Assembly (NCBI GenBank): GCA_965230335.1
Contig: CBDDKS010000006.1
Span: forward strand, 1,426,001-1,490,000
Source: CBDDKS01 sp965230335
GTDB taxonomy: Bacteria; Pseudomonadota; Gammaproteobacteria; Enterobacterales; Kangiellaceae
Length of the DNA: 64,000 nt
Direction of reading: 5' to 3'
The notes under the pieces are model-generated. The model worked only from the letters and a program-made list of their open reading frames with translations, was not told the DNA's origin and did not search any database. Shown here one piece after another: positions 8,852-17,669 of the stretch (the first letter of the stretch is position 1; each line of letters starts with the position of its first letter). The position numbers and the translations under genes are program-made.

Positions 8852-9449
8852 CGTCCACCTCAATGTTTAAATCACCAGCTAAAGGCCCTACTAATTCGAT
8901 ATCGCCCAGCATATTACCTTGGATTAAATAATAAGTAGGATGTTTATCTGTCCATCCGAGTGCAATTTTAAAATCATTCATTTCGCCTGATGACAGAATA
9001 AAAATTTGTGGCGGTTCTAGTTCTTTTTCTTTCTTATCAAAAATATCGACATCTTCATCAAAAATATCCACTTCATCCTCTTCATCTTCACCAAATAATG
9101 TATTGCCATCAACTATAAGTTTCACTTCAAATGTTTCTGGTATTCGTTTTTCAGAAAACATTCTCGAATCTTCCATTAAAGCCCATTGGCCTTCATCTCT
9201 ATTGTAAACATAAAAGACATAATGATCTTCTTCCATACGCAATCCCATACTAAACTGTTGTAATAAGGTTTCATCCTGTGACTGTTTAAGCAACATATAG
9301 AGTTTTCTGGCTTCTTTTTCTAAAGCTTCTTCTTTATTATCACCAAAACTCATGATTGCCAGACCACTCATTACACCAATAATCACCAGCGCAATGAGGA
9401 TCTCTATCAGGCTAAAACCCTGTGTGTCATTGAGTCTGGTATTTTGCAT
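8829..9449 (-). CDS. gspH: Type II secretion system minor pseudopilin GspH
   Basis: 206 residues, longer than many GspH proteins. The leader ends in QG before FSLIEILIALVIIGVMSGLAI. The body contains an acidic Asp/Glu-rich insert (about residues 115-145, FGEDEEDEVDIF-like repeats of D/E) not normally prominent in the family. GspH joins the major pseudopilin GspG to the tip complex. Start and gspG stop overlap by one base (TAATG). The overlapping architecture and position between gspG and gspI fix the assignment. Confidence 0.88.
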   Translation of the reverse strand: MQNTRLNDTQGFSLIEILIALVIIGVMSGLAIMSFGDNKEEALEKEARKLYMLLKQSQDETLLQQFSMGLRMEEDHYVFYVYNRDEGQWALMEDSRMFSEKRIPETFEVKLIVDGNTLFGEDEEDEVDIFDEDVDIFDKKEKELEPPQIFILSSGEMNDFKIALGWTDKHPTYYLIQGNMLGDIELVGPLAGDLNIEVDDEFLQAS

Positions 9450-9910
9450 TAAGCACCATTTTTTACAGCTTGAATGACTTCATCTGCATTGTCGCTGGTA
9501 ATGTCACTTTTTTGACCTTGACCACCTTCTGTTTTATCAGCACCAAAAGAAATAATCAGATAATTGCCCGTTCCTGAATCTTCTTCATCAAGATAATAGT
9601 ATTCTCCACCCCAAGGATCTTTCTGAAGTTTTCTGATATAACCCCCTTTAGGGTAAGAATTAGGTTCTGGATCACCTGATGGTCGAGACACTAAAGCCTG
9701 CAAACCCTGATCGCTTGAAGGATAAAAACCATTATCCATATAGTAACGTTCTAATGCCTGTTCAAAAGCACCAAAATCAGATTTTGCCTTTTGGTATTTT
9801 GCATCCCCAATAGCGCCACCAAAATTACCTAATACCACAGCTCCCAGTAAAGCTAATATTGCCATGGCAATTAAAATTTCCATCAAGGAAAAACCAGATT
9901 GATGTTTCAT
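9449..9910 (-). CDS. gspG: Type II secretion system major pseudopilin GspG
   Basis: 153 residues. The leader MKHQSG precedes FSLMEILIAMAILALLGAVV, where Met and Ala replace some of the residues usual in GspG. The globular domain has the diagnostic blocks FEQALERYYMDNGFYPSSDQGLQAL, KDPWGGEYYY and ISFGADKTEGG (calcium-site loop region). It is the main subunit of the periplasmic pseudopilus and needs cleavage by the prepilin peptidase GspO/PilD, which is not in this window. It lies 11 nt downstream of gspF. Confidence 0.93.
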   Translation of the reverse strand: MKHQSGFSLMEILIAMAILALLGAVVLGNFGGAIGDAKYQKAKSDFGAFEQALERYYMDNGFYPSSDQGLQALVSRPSGDPEPNSYPKGGYIRKLQKDPWGGEYYYLDEEDSGTGNYLIISFGADKTEGGQGQKSDITSDNADEVIQAVKNGA

Positions 9911-9921
9911 AAAAGTTACCC

Positions 9922-11148
9922 CTAATTGTTTAAAACTTCGTTCATTTGGAAAATAGGTAGTAAAATAGCCAGTACAATGGTTAATACAAAACCACCCATA
10001 AATAAAATTGTAATTGGTGCAATTAACGCAGTCACTGTATCAATTAAAGTGGCAAACTGTCTATCTTGATTATCAGCTGCTTTACTTAACATTTGTTCAA
10101 GTTCACCACTGGCTTCACCACTGGCAATCATATGCAACATCATAGGAGGAAAATGTCCCGCCTGTTGCAAAGCCACTTTTAAACTGGAACCTTCTCTGAC
10201 TTTTATCGCTGCTTCTTGCACACTTTCTTTCAATTCAACATTGGTGAGCACATCACCTGAAATTTTTAATGCCTCAAGTAAAGGTACAGAACTGGAATTT
10301 AAAATAGACAGTGTTCTGGCAAATCGTGCTGAATTCACACCACGAATCACTTTACCAATTAATGGCCATTTCAACATAAACTGATGCATGCGCTTGACAC
10401 GTTTTGGTTCCTGCATGAGCCACTTAAATATACCAAACATCAGCACACTACCAATTGCCACAGCCCATCCCCAATCAATAATAAAATCACTGATATTAAT
10501 CATGATTTGTGTCAGGTTGGGTAATTGACCACCCAAATCTTCATATTGTTCCACAATTTTAGGAACAACAGAGGATAAAAGAAAAATAATAACGCCTAAA
10601 CTCACTACAGCCAAAATCACCGGATAAGCCAAGGCAGAAGAAATTTTACTTCTGAGCTCTTGTTGCTGCTCTGTGTAATCAGCGAGTCGTTCGAGGACGG
10701 CATCCAGATGTCCGGATTTTTCACCTGCTGCAACCATGGCACAGTATAAATTATCAAAAACCCGAGGATATTCTCTTAAGGCATCGGCAAAAGAATGTCC
10801 TTCAACCACTCGTGAACGCACACCCATCATAAAAGTTTTTTGCTTGGGTTTTTCACATTGTTCCGCAACGGATTTAATGGCTTCTTCAACAGGAATAGCC
10901 GCATTAATTAAAGTGGCCAGCTGACGTGTGATTAATGCCAAATCTGCTGCACTGATTCTACTGCCTTTAGAAAAAAATGTCGGCTTCTTTTCGCTTTTTT
11001 TATTTTGTTCAGTGACGGTTTCGACACTCATGGGCATCATGCCCTTGTCACGCAATAACTGCCTGATCTGACGCGGTGTGTCACCCTCAAGAACGCCTTT
11101 TTTCTGACGACCTTTAGTATCCAGTGCTGTATATTGAAAAGCAGCCAT
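9922..11148 (-). CDS. gspF: Type II secretion system inner-membrane protein GspF
   Basis: 408 residues, typical length. It begins MAAFQYTALDTKGRQKKG and contains two GspF domains (about 70-195 and 275-395), each with the conserved AALITRQLATLINAAIPVEEAI- or ARFARTLSILNSSSVPLLEAL-type blocks. Three membrane spans lie around 170-190, 220-240 and 375-400. It is the polytopic platform subunit. The gene starts 5 nt after gspE ends. Confidence 0.94.
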   Translation of the reverse strand: MAAFQYTALDTKGRQKKGVLEGDTPRQIRQLLRDKGMMPMSVETVTEQNKKSEKKPTFFSKGSRISAADLALITRQLATLINAAIPVEEAIKSVAEQCEKPKQKTFMMGVRSRVVEGHSFADALREYPRVFDNLYCAMVAAGEKSGHLDAVLERLADYTEQQQELRSKISSALAYPVILAVVSLGVIIFLLSSVVPKIVEQYEDLGGQLPNLTQIMINISDFIIDWGWAVAIGSVLMFGIFKWLMQEPKRVKRMHQFMLKWPLIGKVIRGVNSARFARTLSILNSSSVPLLEALKISGDVLTNVELKESVQEAAIKVREGSSLKVALQQAGHFPPMMLHMIASGEASGELEQMLSKAADNQDRQFATLIDTVTALIAPITILFMGGFVLTIVLAILLPIFQMNEVLNN

Positions 11149-11153
11149 ACGGA

Positions 11154-12689
11154 TTAATCTTCCCGTGTCACTCTAAGTACTTCTTCAACAGATGTTGAGC
11201 CATCTAATACTCTATTACGACCATCTTCTCGTATTGATGGGCTATAGCGTCGGGCATATTGCTCGATTTCCTGCTCACTGACACCATTATGGATCATGGT
11301 ACGTATTTCATCATCAATCAGCAATAATTCATAAATACCCTGCCGACCGGAATAGCCCAGATTCTTACATTCTGCACAACCTTCTGGCCGATAAATAATC
11401 GGTGGACTGTCTGAGTCAAACCCCAGCAATTCACACTCTTTCTCTGTCGCCTGGACCTGAACTTTACAGTGATTACAAAGCCGTCTTACTAAACGCTGCG
11501 CTAAAACCCCTAGCATACTGGATGATAGTAAAAAGGGCTCCACTCCCATATCAACCAATCTTGTAACAGCGCCAATTGCTGTATTGGTATGCAATGTTGA
11601 TAAAACCAAATGCCCTGTTAAACTGGCCTGAACGGCAATTTGTGCTGTTTCCAAATCACGAATTTCACCCACCATCACCACGTCAGGATCCTGACGTAAA
11701 ATTGCTCTGAGTCCGCGAGCAAATGTCATGTCCACTTTCGAATTCACTTGCGTTTGTCCAATACCATCCAGTAGATATTCAACAGGATCTTCAACCGTCA
11801 GTATATTTCTTGACTGACTGTTTAACATAGTTAAGCCCGCATAAAGTGTGGTCGTTTTACCGGAACCTGTTGGCCCTGTTACCAAAATAATGCCATGGGG
11901 TTTATGCAAAATATCACTCAACTGATACATGATGACTTCTGGCATCCCTAAACGAGTAAAATCCAATCGACCTGCCTGTTTGTCCAATAAACGTAAGACC
12001 ACTCGCTCACCATGGCTGGATGGCATGGTTGAGACACGAACATCCACAGCACGATTGGCAATTTTTAAAGCAATACGTCCATCTTGAGGAATGCGTTTTT
12101 CAGCAATATCCAGCTTTCCCATGACTTTTATACGTGATACCAGTAATGGAGCCAATTGCCGGCTTGGTGCAATGACTTCTCTTAAAACACCATCTACTCG
12201 AAAGCGTACTTTTAAATCTTTTTCAAAGGTTTCAATATGAATATCGGAGGCATTTTCTTTAATAGCTTCCGTTAATAATGCATTAATGAGTTTAATCATC
12301 GGTGCATCATCTTCATTTTCCAATAAATCTTCTGTTTCTGGAATTTCTTCTGCCAAACGTAATAAATCCATATCATCACCCAAATCTTCCATAGCCTGCA
12401 TGGCTTCAGCAGAATCACCCTGATAAGTTTGCCCTAACAGTTGTTCAAATGTCGTATCATCTACTTCTTTCAATGTAATATTTTTACCAAGATAACGACA
12501 GACTTCAACCAATATATCTGGATCACAATCAGCTTTCATGGCCACTTCAATAGGGCTGACATTATTGTTGCTAATAACAACACCATGACGACGGGAAAAA
12601 CTAAATGGCAATTGCTGAGTTACACCTATATCATGTGTTGGCAATGGTGGTGGAGTCATCTCCATAATATTTTCCTGTTCATTTTGCAT
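11154..12689 (-). CDS. gspE: Type II secretion ATPase GspE
   Basis: 511 residues from ATG 12689, one base after the gspD stop. A longer open frame reaches into gspD but has no ribosome site and no family similarity, so the shorter start is used. Visible motifs are Walker A GPTGSGKTT, the Asp box region ILTVEDPVEYLLDGIGQTQVN, Walker B VVMVGEIRD, the His box TLHTNTA, and the two-CxxC zinc site (CNHC and CAEC, about 29 residues apart). It is the cytoplasmic hexameric motor that extends the pseudopilus. Confidence 0.95.
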   Translation of the reverse strand: MQNEQENIMEMTPPPLPTHDIGVTQQLPFSFSRRHGVVISNNNVSPIEVAMKADCDPDILVEVCRYLGKNITLKEVDDTTFEQLLGQTYQGDSAEAMQAMEDLGDDMDLLRLAEEIPETEDLLENEDDAPMIKLINALLTEAIKENASDIHIETFEKDLKVRFRVDGVLREVIAPSRQLAPLLVSRIKVMGKLDIAEKRIPQDGRIALKIANRAVDVRVSTMPSSHGERVVLRLLDKQAGRLDFTRLGMPEVIMYQLSDILHKPHGIILVTGPTGSGKTTTLYAGLTMLNSQSRNILTVEDPVEYLLDGIGQTQVNSKVDMTFARGLRAILRQDPDVVMVGEIRDLETAQIAVQASLTGHLVLSTLHTNTAIGAVTRLVDMGVEPFLLSSSMLGVLAQRLVRRLCNHCKVQVQATEKECELLGFDSDSPPIIYRPEGCAECKNLGYSGRQGIYELLLIDDEIRTMIHNGVSEQEIEQYARRYSPSIREDGRNRVLDGSTSVEEVLRVTRED

Positions 12690-12690
12690 A

Positions 12691-14814
12691 TTATTGATTA
12701 CCTGCCGCTTTTGATTGATTATCTGAAGACTGTGTATTTTTTGCTTTATTTTCCATCTCTTCAAAACTGGGTGGTAATGCCAACATTTCATTAAATTCGG
12801 GTAATACAGGTGCAATATCATCATCCATTAAATTCACACCTTTCTGCCGCAAATGAATCTGTTCTGCTCGAATATAATCATATTTTGATTGTGTTAATTG
12901 ATGAAGACTGGCTTTATCTCTTAAAATTTTGGGACGAATAAATACCATTAAATGCTGCTTTCTGCTGGTTGTTGAATCTGTTTTAAATAAGCGACCCAAT
13001 AAAGGAATATCACCCAAGACAGGTACTTTTTGTGTACTTTGCTGAATGTCATCACTGGTTAATCCGCCTAGCACTACCATACCACCATCAGGTACTTGTA
13101 CGGTTGTTCTAATTTGCCTTTTGTTGGTGACAACATCAGTCCCTGTTGCGCCAGCAAGAGACGATACTTCCTGATCAATCACCAGACGTACCGAATCACC
13201 TTCATTAATTAAAGGTGTGACAGTTAATTGTATGCCAACATCTTCCCGTTGTACTTGTTGGAAAGGATTGGAGTTATTATTGCCTAAAGTAGAGCCTGTA
13301 ATAAAAGGCACTTCCTGACCGACACTCAATGAAGCTTCTTCATTATCCAACATGGTAATACTGGGTTTGGATAAAATATTGGATTCGGTATCTGTCCCCA
13401 AGGCATTCACTAAAGCACCCCATGCCAAATCCCCACTGGAATCTGATTTACCATAACCAAAGATAACACCCTGTGATCCACTTAATGCCTGTGCCAATGC
13501 GACACCATTATCCCCGTTATCCCGCACAGGATTGGTACCAATTACGTTACCATTATTATCAAATATAGCTTCTCCGCCAGTTTCTTCACCCTCAAGGGCA
13601 ATCAAGCCAGCCCCCACATTAAATAAAGAAGCACCTGCATTAGAAAAGCTGGTTAATGCACCTATCGCAGAAAATAACTGTACGCCCAAAGTCTGTAAGC
13701 CTGTGTCGGACATTTCAACGATGATAGCTTCAACATGTACCTGCGCTCGAGGAATATCAAGCTGTCGAATCACTGTCTCAAATGAACGCATCACATCGGG
13801 TTGTGCAGTAATGACCAAAGAGTTGGTATCTTCATGCGCACGAATGCTATAAGGCTTATCATTATTGCCAGGACGTCTTCTATTATTAGGCCTTCTTGCT
13901 CTTGGTGCCTGTGGTGATGAGCCAGGACGTGCTTCAACTTGTAAGTTCTGTCCAACATCATCCAGTAAGTTAGCAATATCTTCTGCTCTGGCATAATGTA
14001 AATAAATGACCTTTGTATTACCTGCATTTTCAGTGGGTGTATCTAAACGTGCAATCAAAGCTTTTAAGCGCAATGAATCTGCTTTATCTGCACTTAATAA
14101 AATACTATTGGTACGTTCGTCTGCAACAAATTTGGGTTGAGAGGCAACGGATTCTGCTTTAGCTGCACCACTATTTTTTTGTAGTGTTTCAATGATACGT
14201 ACAACATCTGTTGCTGCAGCATGCAGTAAGTCAATGACTTCTACTTCTTCATTACTCTCATGATCTATTTGTTTGATAATTTTTACCAAACGATTGACAT
14301 TAGAACGTGTATCGTGAATCACTAATACATTGGTTGCCGAAATCTGAGCCAATTCCATTTTTTGTCCAACCAGTTTTCTTAAAGTCTGAAATAAATGTTT
14401 TACATCAACATTTTTTACTTTGATAACACGAGTTACTTGTTCATCCGCTGGACCATTGCCCTTTGTGGACAAAACAGGGGTTGCACTTTGTTTAATATTT
14501 TGTACATCATCAACCTTAACAATATTATCTGTTTCTACAGCACTGTAATTATGTAGCTTTAAGACACTTAAAAACAATCCCCAAATCTCTTCTGCACTCA
14601 ACTCATTATTACTAATAACATTAATTTTTTTATTCTTGACTCTATCACCTAAAATAATGGTTTTATTGGTTATTCTGGAAACTGTTTGAATAAAGGTGAT
14701 CAGATCAACTTCATCAAAATTCACTTCCACTTTTTCAGCAGAAGAGAATGATGATGTTAATAACAACATCATTGATATCATCACCATACAAGAGTGTTTA
14801 AAAATTTGTTTCAT
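12691..14814 (-). CDS. gspD: Type II secretion outer-membrane secretin GspD
   Basis: About 707 residues starting at ATG 14814 (signal peptide MKQIFKHSCMVMISMMLLLT, cleavage near FSSA). The frame stays open 46 codons further upstream, but that part encodes degenerate SQK repeats from a DNA repeat array and would bury the signal peptide. The domains are N0 (about 30-105), N1-N3 (VFxVKNV-like NVDVKHLFQTLRKL, VIDLLHAAATDVVRII, YLHYARAEDIANLL) and the secretin domain (about 390-640: IVEMSDTGLQTLG, VPFITGSTLG, VPDGGMVVLGGL, VPVLGDIPLLGRLF). It forms the outer-membrane channel. A basic Pro/Arg linker interrupts N3. Confidence 0.93.
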   Translation of the reverse strand: MKQIFKHSCMVMISMMLLLTSSFSSAEKVEVNFDEVDLITFIQTVSRITNKTIILGDRVKNKKINVISNNELSAEEIWGLFLSVLKLHNYSAVETDNIVKVDDVQNIKQSATPVLSTKGNGPADEQVTRVIKVKNVDVKHLFQTLRKLVGQKMELAQISATNVLVIHDTRSNVNRLVKIIKQIDHESNEEVEVIDLLHAAATDVVRIIETLQKNSGAAKAESVASQPKFVADERTNSILLSADKADSLRLKALIARLDTPTENAGNTKVIYLHYARAEDIANLLDDVGQNLQVEARPGSSPQAPRARRPNNRRRPGNNDKPYSIRAHEDTNSLVITAQPDVMRSFETVIRQLDIPRAQVHVEAIIVEMSDTGLQTLGVQLFSAIGALTSFSNAGASLFNVGAGLIALEGEETGGEAIFDNNGNVIGTNPVRDNGDNGVALAQALSGSQGVIFGYGKSDSSGDLAWGALVNALGTDTESNILSKPSITMLDNEEASLSVGQEVPFITGSTLGNNNSNPFQQVQREDVGIQLTVTPLINEGDSVRLVIDQEVSSLAGATGTDVVTNKRQIRTTVQVPDGGMVVLGGLTSDDIQQSTQKVPVLGDIPLLGRLFKTDSTTSRKQHLMVFIRPKILRDKASLHQLTQSKYDYIRAEQIHLRQKGVNLMDDDIAPVLPEFNEMLALPPSFEEMENKAKNTQSSDNQSKAAGNQ

Positions 14815-14830
14815 TTTTTTATTGTCCCTT

Positions 14831-14909
14831 GTTTTCTGTGAGAATATCTTTTGTGAAAGTTCCTTTTGTGAAAAAGTCTTTTGTAAGACTATCTTCTGTA
14901 AGAAACAAT
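14831..14909. repeat. Degenerate 15-nt tandem array between gspC and gspD
   Basis: About five imperfect units lie in the gap before gspD. On the plus strand each unit resembles TTTTGTGAAAAAGTC, with variants TTTTGTGAAAGTTCC, TTTTGTAAGACTATC and TTCTGTAAGAAACAA. Because the unit is 15 nt, the gspD frame remains open through it on the minus strand and would encode an SQK-containing pentapeptide repeat. It is most simply an untranslated spacer in the operon, but a translated N-terminal extension cannot be excluded. Confidence 0.7.
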
Positions 14910-14923
14910 TAAAGTTTAATAGT

Positions 14924-15877
14924 TTATTCATCATTTTTCTCATTTTCTTCACTTAAATTAACGACAATGTCCATCACTTGCCCTTTTCGAATTACCGATA
15001 AATTAATTTCACTGGCTTCTGGCAATGATTGTTGTAAAGTAAGAAGCTCAGCAGGATCTGTCATCGATGTACCATTAATACTGGTGATGATATCACCTCG
15101 CTTTAGCCCCGAATCATAAAATAACTTACGTTCTTTTCCGGGTCTGATTTTTAAACCCTGAATGTCACCATCCTTTCTCACAATCTGCCAACCTATAGCA
15201 TCTTTTAAACTTAAAGGATCTTCTTGTAATTGTTTTTTAATGTCATTCAATTTTTGACGAGTTTCATCGGAAATCGTTTTTCTTTGTCTTCGAACTGGTC
15301 GTTTGTGAGCAAAACTTCGTCGATTAACCGGCTTTGCTTTAGCCATTAGCTTTACCTTTGGTAACTCTAACAGTTCGTATTTCCCATTATGGGCCAAAAC
15401 CACCGCATCCTGCCGTACCTCATGTAACGTGGCTCTTGTCCCCTTTATTTTTTCAGAAATGGTATACACATTTTGTTTGGCATCAGCGCCTTCAATAATG
15501 GCATAACAATTTTTATTCACTTCTGAAGAATAAACACCACGTAATTTTAAATTCAGTTTGGTCACTTCCGCCTGGGTAACTTGTGTTACAGGCTGTGCAA
15601 CAACCGTTGCATCTCCAAATAAATGCTTATTGATCAATGTATTAGAAGAAAAAACACTGGGTGTATTCTGTTGTGCTCTTGGCTCAGCTTTCACTAAAAC
15701 CGCCATACTTTCATTGGTATCGATCGTAAAAGCACCGACCCAAAGCCAAATCAATTTAGCTAACATATATAAACTGACAATCACCAAAAAACGCACTAAA
15801 ATTTTTAGCCATAAATCCATATTCAAGCACTTTTGTGCTATAGGTGATTGTAAAAACTCTTGTACATCGAGCTGCAT
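14924..15877 (-). CDS. gspC: Type II secretion system protein GspC
   Basis: 317 residues and the first gene of the gsp operon. It has a short cytoplasmic tail, a membrane span at about 25-50, and a periplasmic HR domain (around 95-170, including TKLNLKLRGVYSS and ATLHEVRQDAVVL). A basic linker (around 190-205, RRQRK) leads to a C-terminal PDZ-like domain (about 225-312: GLKIRPGKERKLF, GLKRGDIITSINGT). GspC links the inner-membrane platform to the secretin and helps select substrates. The short tandem repeat lies just upstream of its start. Confidence 0.92.
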   Translation of the reverse strand: MQLDVQEFLQSPIAQKCLNMDLWLKILVRFLVIVSLYMLAKLIWLWVGAFTIDTNESMAVLVKAEPRAQQNTPSVFSSNTLINKHLFGDATVVAQPVTQVTQAEVTKLNLKLRGVYSSEVNKNCYAIIEGADAKQNVYTISEKIKGTRATLHEVRQDAVVLAHNGKYELLELPKVKLMAKAKPVNRRSFAHKRPVRRQRKTISDETRQKLNDIKKQLQEDPLSLKDAIGWQIVRKDGDIQGLKIRPGKERKLFYDSGLKRGDIITSINGTSMTDPAELLTLQQSLPEASEINLSVIRKGQVMDIVVNLSEENEKNDE

Positions 15878-16215
15878 GTGCTGTCTTAACCCTTACTGTT
15901 TTAACTCTATTGTTTTAACTCTATTGTTTTAACCTTGCATGTGAAGGATTCAAAAATGATTTAATATATCAATGAATTAATAAGCATTATATTGTGTCAA
16001 AAGTAGCTTTTCCTGTATCTCTATCACATATTTGAAATAAATATAAAGCCTGCCAACTCATGAAAACATTGATACATGATTGATTAAACCACTATCATTT
16101 TATACTCTAACGACGCAAATATGTAGGTTTTATGCCACTTGAATCCACACAATCCAACACAACGATGTCTGATATAAAATACACGCTTTTTAACTAGCGT
16201 CTGAGTATATAAACG
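15878..16215. other. Divergent gspC/hslR intergenic region (338 nt)
   Basis: AT-rich DNA between the divergent gspC and hslR genes, with no plausible gene. It holds a 14-nt tandem repeat near the gspC side (listed separately). About 72 nt before hslR there is a CTTGAA hexamer at 16138-16143 that matches the heat-shock sigma-32 minus-35 element; the downstream minus-10 match is poor. Confidence 0.6.
15897..15934. repeat. 14-nt tandem repeat upstream of gspC
   Basis: Unit TGTTTTAACTCTAT occurs twice exactly (15897-15910 and 15911-15924), followed by a third partial copy (TGTTTTAACC). It lies 20-57 nt upstream of the gspC start codon, where a promoter or leader would be expected, so changes in copy number could alter promoter or leader spacing. 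Function unknown. Confidence 0.85.
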
Positions 16216-16605
16216 ATGATAAACCAAGAAAGGGTTCGCCTGGACAAATGGTTATGGGCTGCCCGCTTTTTTAAAACGCGCTCTATTGCTCGAACCGCTA
16301 TAGATGGCGGAAAAGTACACTACCAGGGTAACCGGGTAAAAGCCGGTAAACTGGTTCACATTGGGGCACATATCACCATCCGTATTGGATTTGATGAAAG
16401 AGAAATAGTGGTGCAGGCTTTGTCAGAACAGCGTGGTACAGCAACCACGGCACAGGAACTCTATTATGAAACCGAGGCAAGTCTGGAGCGCAGAGAAAAA
16501 GAGCGTTTACTTAGAAAGCTGTCCCATGCGTCTTCTGTTGAAAAGCCCAATAAAAAACAAAGAAGACAGATTCATCAATTTGTTCGTAAACAAACAACAG
16601 ACTAA
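16216..16605 (+). CDS. hslR: Heat-shock protein Hsp15, S4-domain RNA-binding protein
   Basis: 129 residues, near the usual 130. The N-terminal S4 domain (about 8-70) has RVRLDKWLWAARFFKTRS and GGKVHYQGNRVKAGK, both typical of HslR. The basic C-terminal tail (KKQRRQIHQFVRK) matches the RNA-binding extension. Hsp15 rescues stalled 50S subunits carrying nascent chain-tRNA after heat shock. In E. coli it neighbours yrfG; here the gsp operon separates the two. Confidence 0.95.
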   Translation: MINQERVRLDKWLWAARFFKTRSIARTAIDGGKVHYQGNRVKAGKLVHIGAHITIRIGFDEREIVVQALSEQRGTATTAQELYYETEASLERREKERLLRKLSHASSVEKPNKKQRRQIHQFVRKQTTD

Positions 16606-16615
16606 ACCTACAAAA

Positions 16616-16640
16616 AAACCCGGAAGAATTCCGGGTTTTT
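16616..16640. terminator. Bidirectional intrinsic terminator
   Basis: A perfect 10-bp stem (AAACCCGGAA at 16616-16625 with TTCCGGGTTT at 16629-16638) and a GAA loop, with an A-run before and a T-run after. It therefore works in both directions and serves the convergent hslR and outer-membrane protein genes. Confidence 0.92.
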
Positions 16641-16663
16641 TCTATTTATATCAATAGGTTAGA

Positions 16664-17440
16664 CTAGAAACGTCCTGAGATACCTAACGTAAAGGTATTA
16701 GTATCAGAGTCAAGAGCACCTGTATCTACATTATCTGTTGAATAACCCGCCTGGAAAGCGACTGTATCGGTAAAGAAGTGTTCAAAATTAATACTAATAC
16801 CTGTTGTATCAACATCACCCACACTACCAATATCCAGACTACCACTCAAACTGGTATGTTTGTCGAAGTAAAAGGAAAGTCCACCAGATATCAAATACCC
16901 TGTTTCATCAGCATCACCATCATCAAGATAACTCACTGATACATCATAAGACATAGAAGCTGAGTTTGAGTAAATATGTGTTTCTGCTGTTAAAGCCGTT
17001 AAATCAGCTTCATCGGCACTTGAATAATGAAACACCAAATCCTGATGATCATTTAAGTAAAGGCCAAAACCTAAGCTAATGGCATCATCATCTTCTCCAG
17101 ATAAAAAACTGGCTTCAATGAGGTAATTATTATCCATTACATAACGAACACCAACGACAGTATCATCTGAATCAAGAGCACTAAAGTCGTCAAATGATGT
17201 TGACTCATGAACAATCATAACGCCTGATGACTTTGATAAAAAGGAAGCTTCTCTTAAAGGACCATTTGCTGTACTGACTGAATCAAAATAGAGATCAGCA
17301 AAAAGTACTGTGGTATCAAAATCTGCATCTTCAACATCACCAATGTTGTAAGAAAGCCCTACTTCAAATTGATAATCTTGTGCATATGAAACACCGGTTA
17401 ACATGGCAGCAACTGCTGATGCCAAAATTGTTTTATTCAT
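16664..17440 (-). CDS. Putative outer-membrane beta-barrel (porin-like) protein
   Basis: 258 residues. There is a clear signal peptide with cleavage after SYA (residue 20), then alternating short strands with Asp-rich turns (VEDADFD, SGEDDDA, DDGDADETG) and a C-terminal Phe (LGISGRF) as in outer-membrane barrels. The strong ribosome site GGAGA lies before the ATG. No family-specific motif is recognised. The repeated ISxxFxHFFTDTVAFQAGYS-type strands suggest a small porin or adhesin-type barrel. The high Asp content could bind cations, but that is conjecture. It is a single-gene unit closed by the terminator shared with hslR. Confidence 0.7.
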   Translation of the reverse strand: MNKTILASAVAAMLTGVSYAQDYQFEVGLSYNIGDVEDADFDTTVLFADLYFDSVSTANGPLREASFLSKSSGVMIVHESTSFDDFSALDSDDTVVGVRYVMDNNYLIEASFLSGEDDDAISLGFGLYLNDHQDLVFHYSSADEADLTALTAETHIYSNSASMSYDVSVSYLDDGDADETGYLISGGLSFYFDKHTSLSGSLDIGSVGDVDTTGISINFEHFFTDTVAFQAGYSTDNVDTGALDSDTNTFTLGISGRF

Positions 17441-17669
17441 AACCCACTCTCCTCAATAATATGGTTTTTTTTCGGTTTATCAGAACAATGCAACGCCAAA
17501 TTATGATGAGATAATTTAAAAAAAGCAATTTTTTTATAATATACATTAAAGAAATATTATAACTTATTGATAAATAATAATATTTAATATGAATTATTAC
17601 ATATTTATGAAACAATCCCTATAATATTTTTAATCAATATCATAGGGAAGCATTCAAAATGATTATTTT

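Noticed and set aside
12691..12824. N-terminal extension of GspE into gspD
   Set aside because: The extra 45 codons overlap gspD out of frame, have no similarity to GspE, and a proper start lies one base after the gspD stop.
14831..14909. CRISPR-like array
   Set aside because: Units are 15 nt, directly adjacent without spacers and degenerate; no cas genes are present.
14815..14952. N-terminal extension of GspD containing SQK repeats
   Set aside because: It would precede the signal peptide and arises from a DNA tandem array. It is kept only as a low-probability alternative in the findings.
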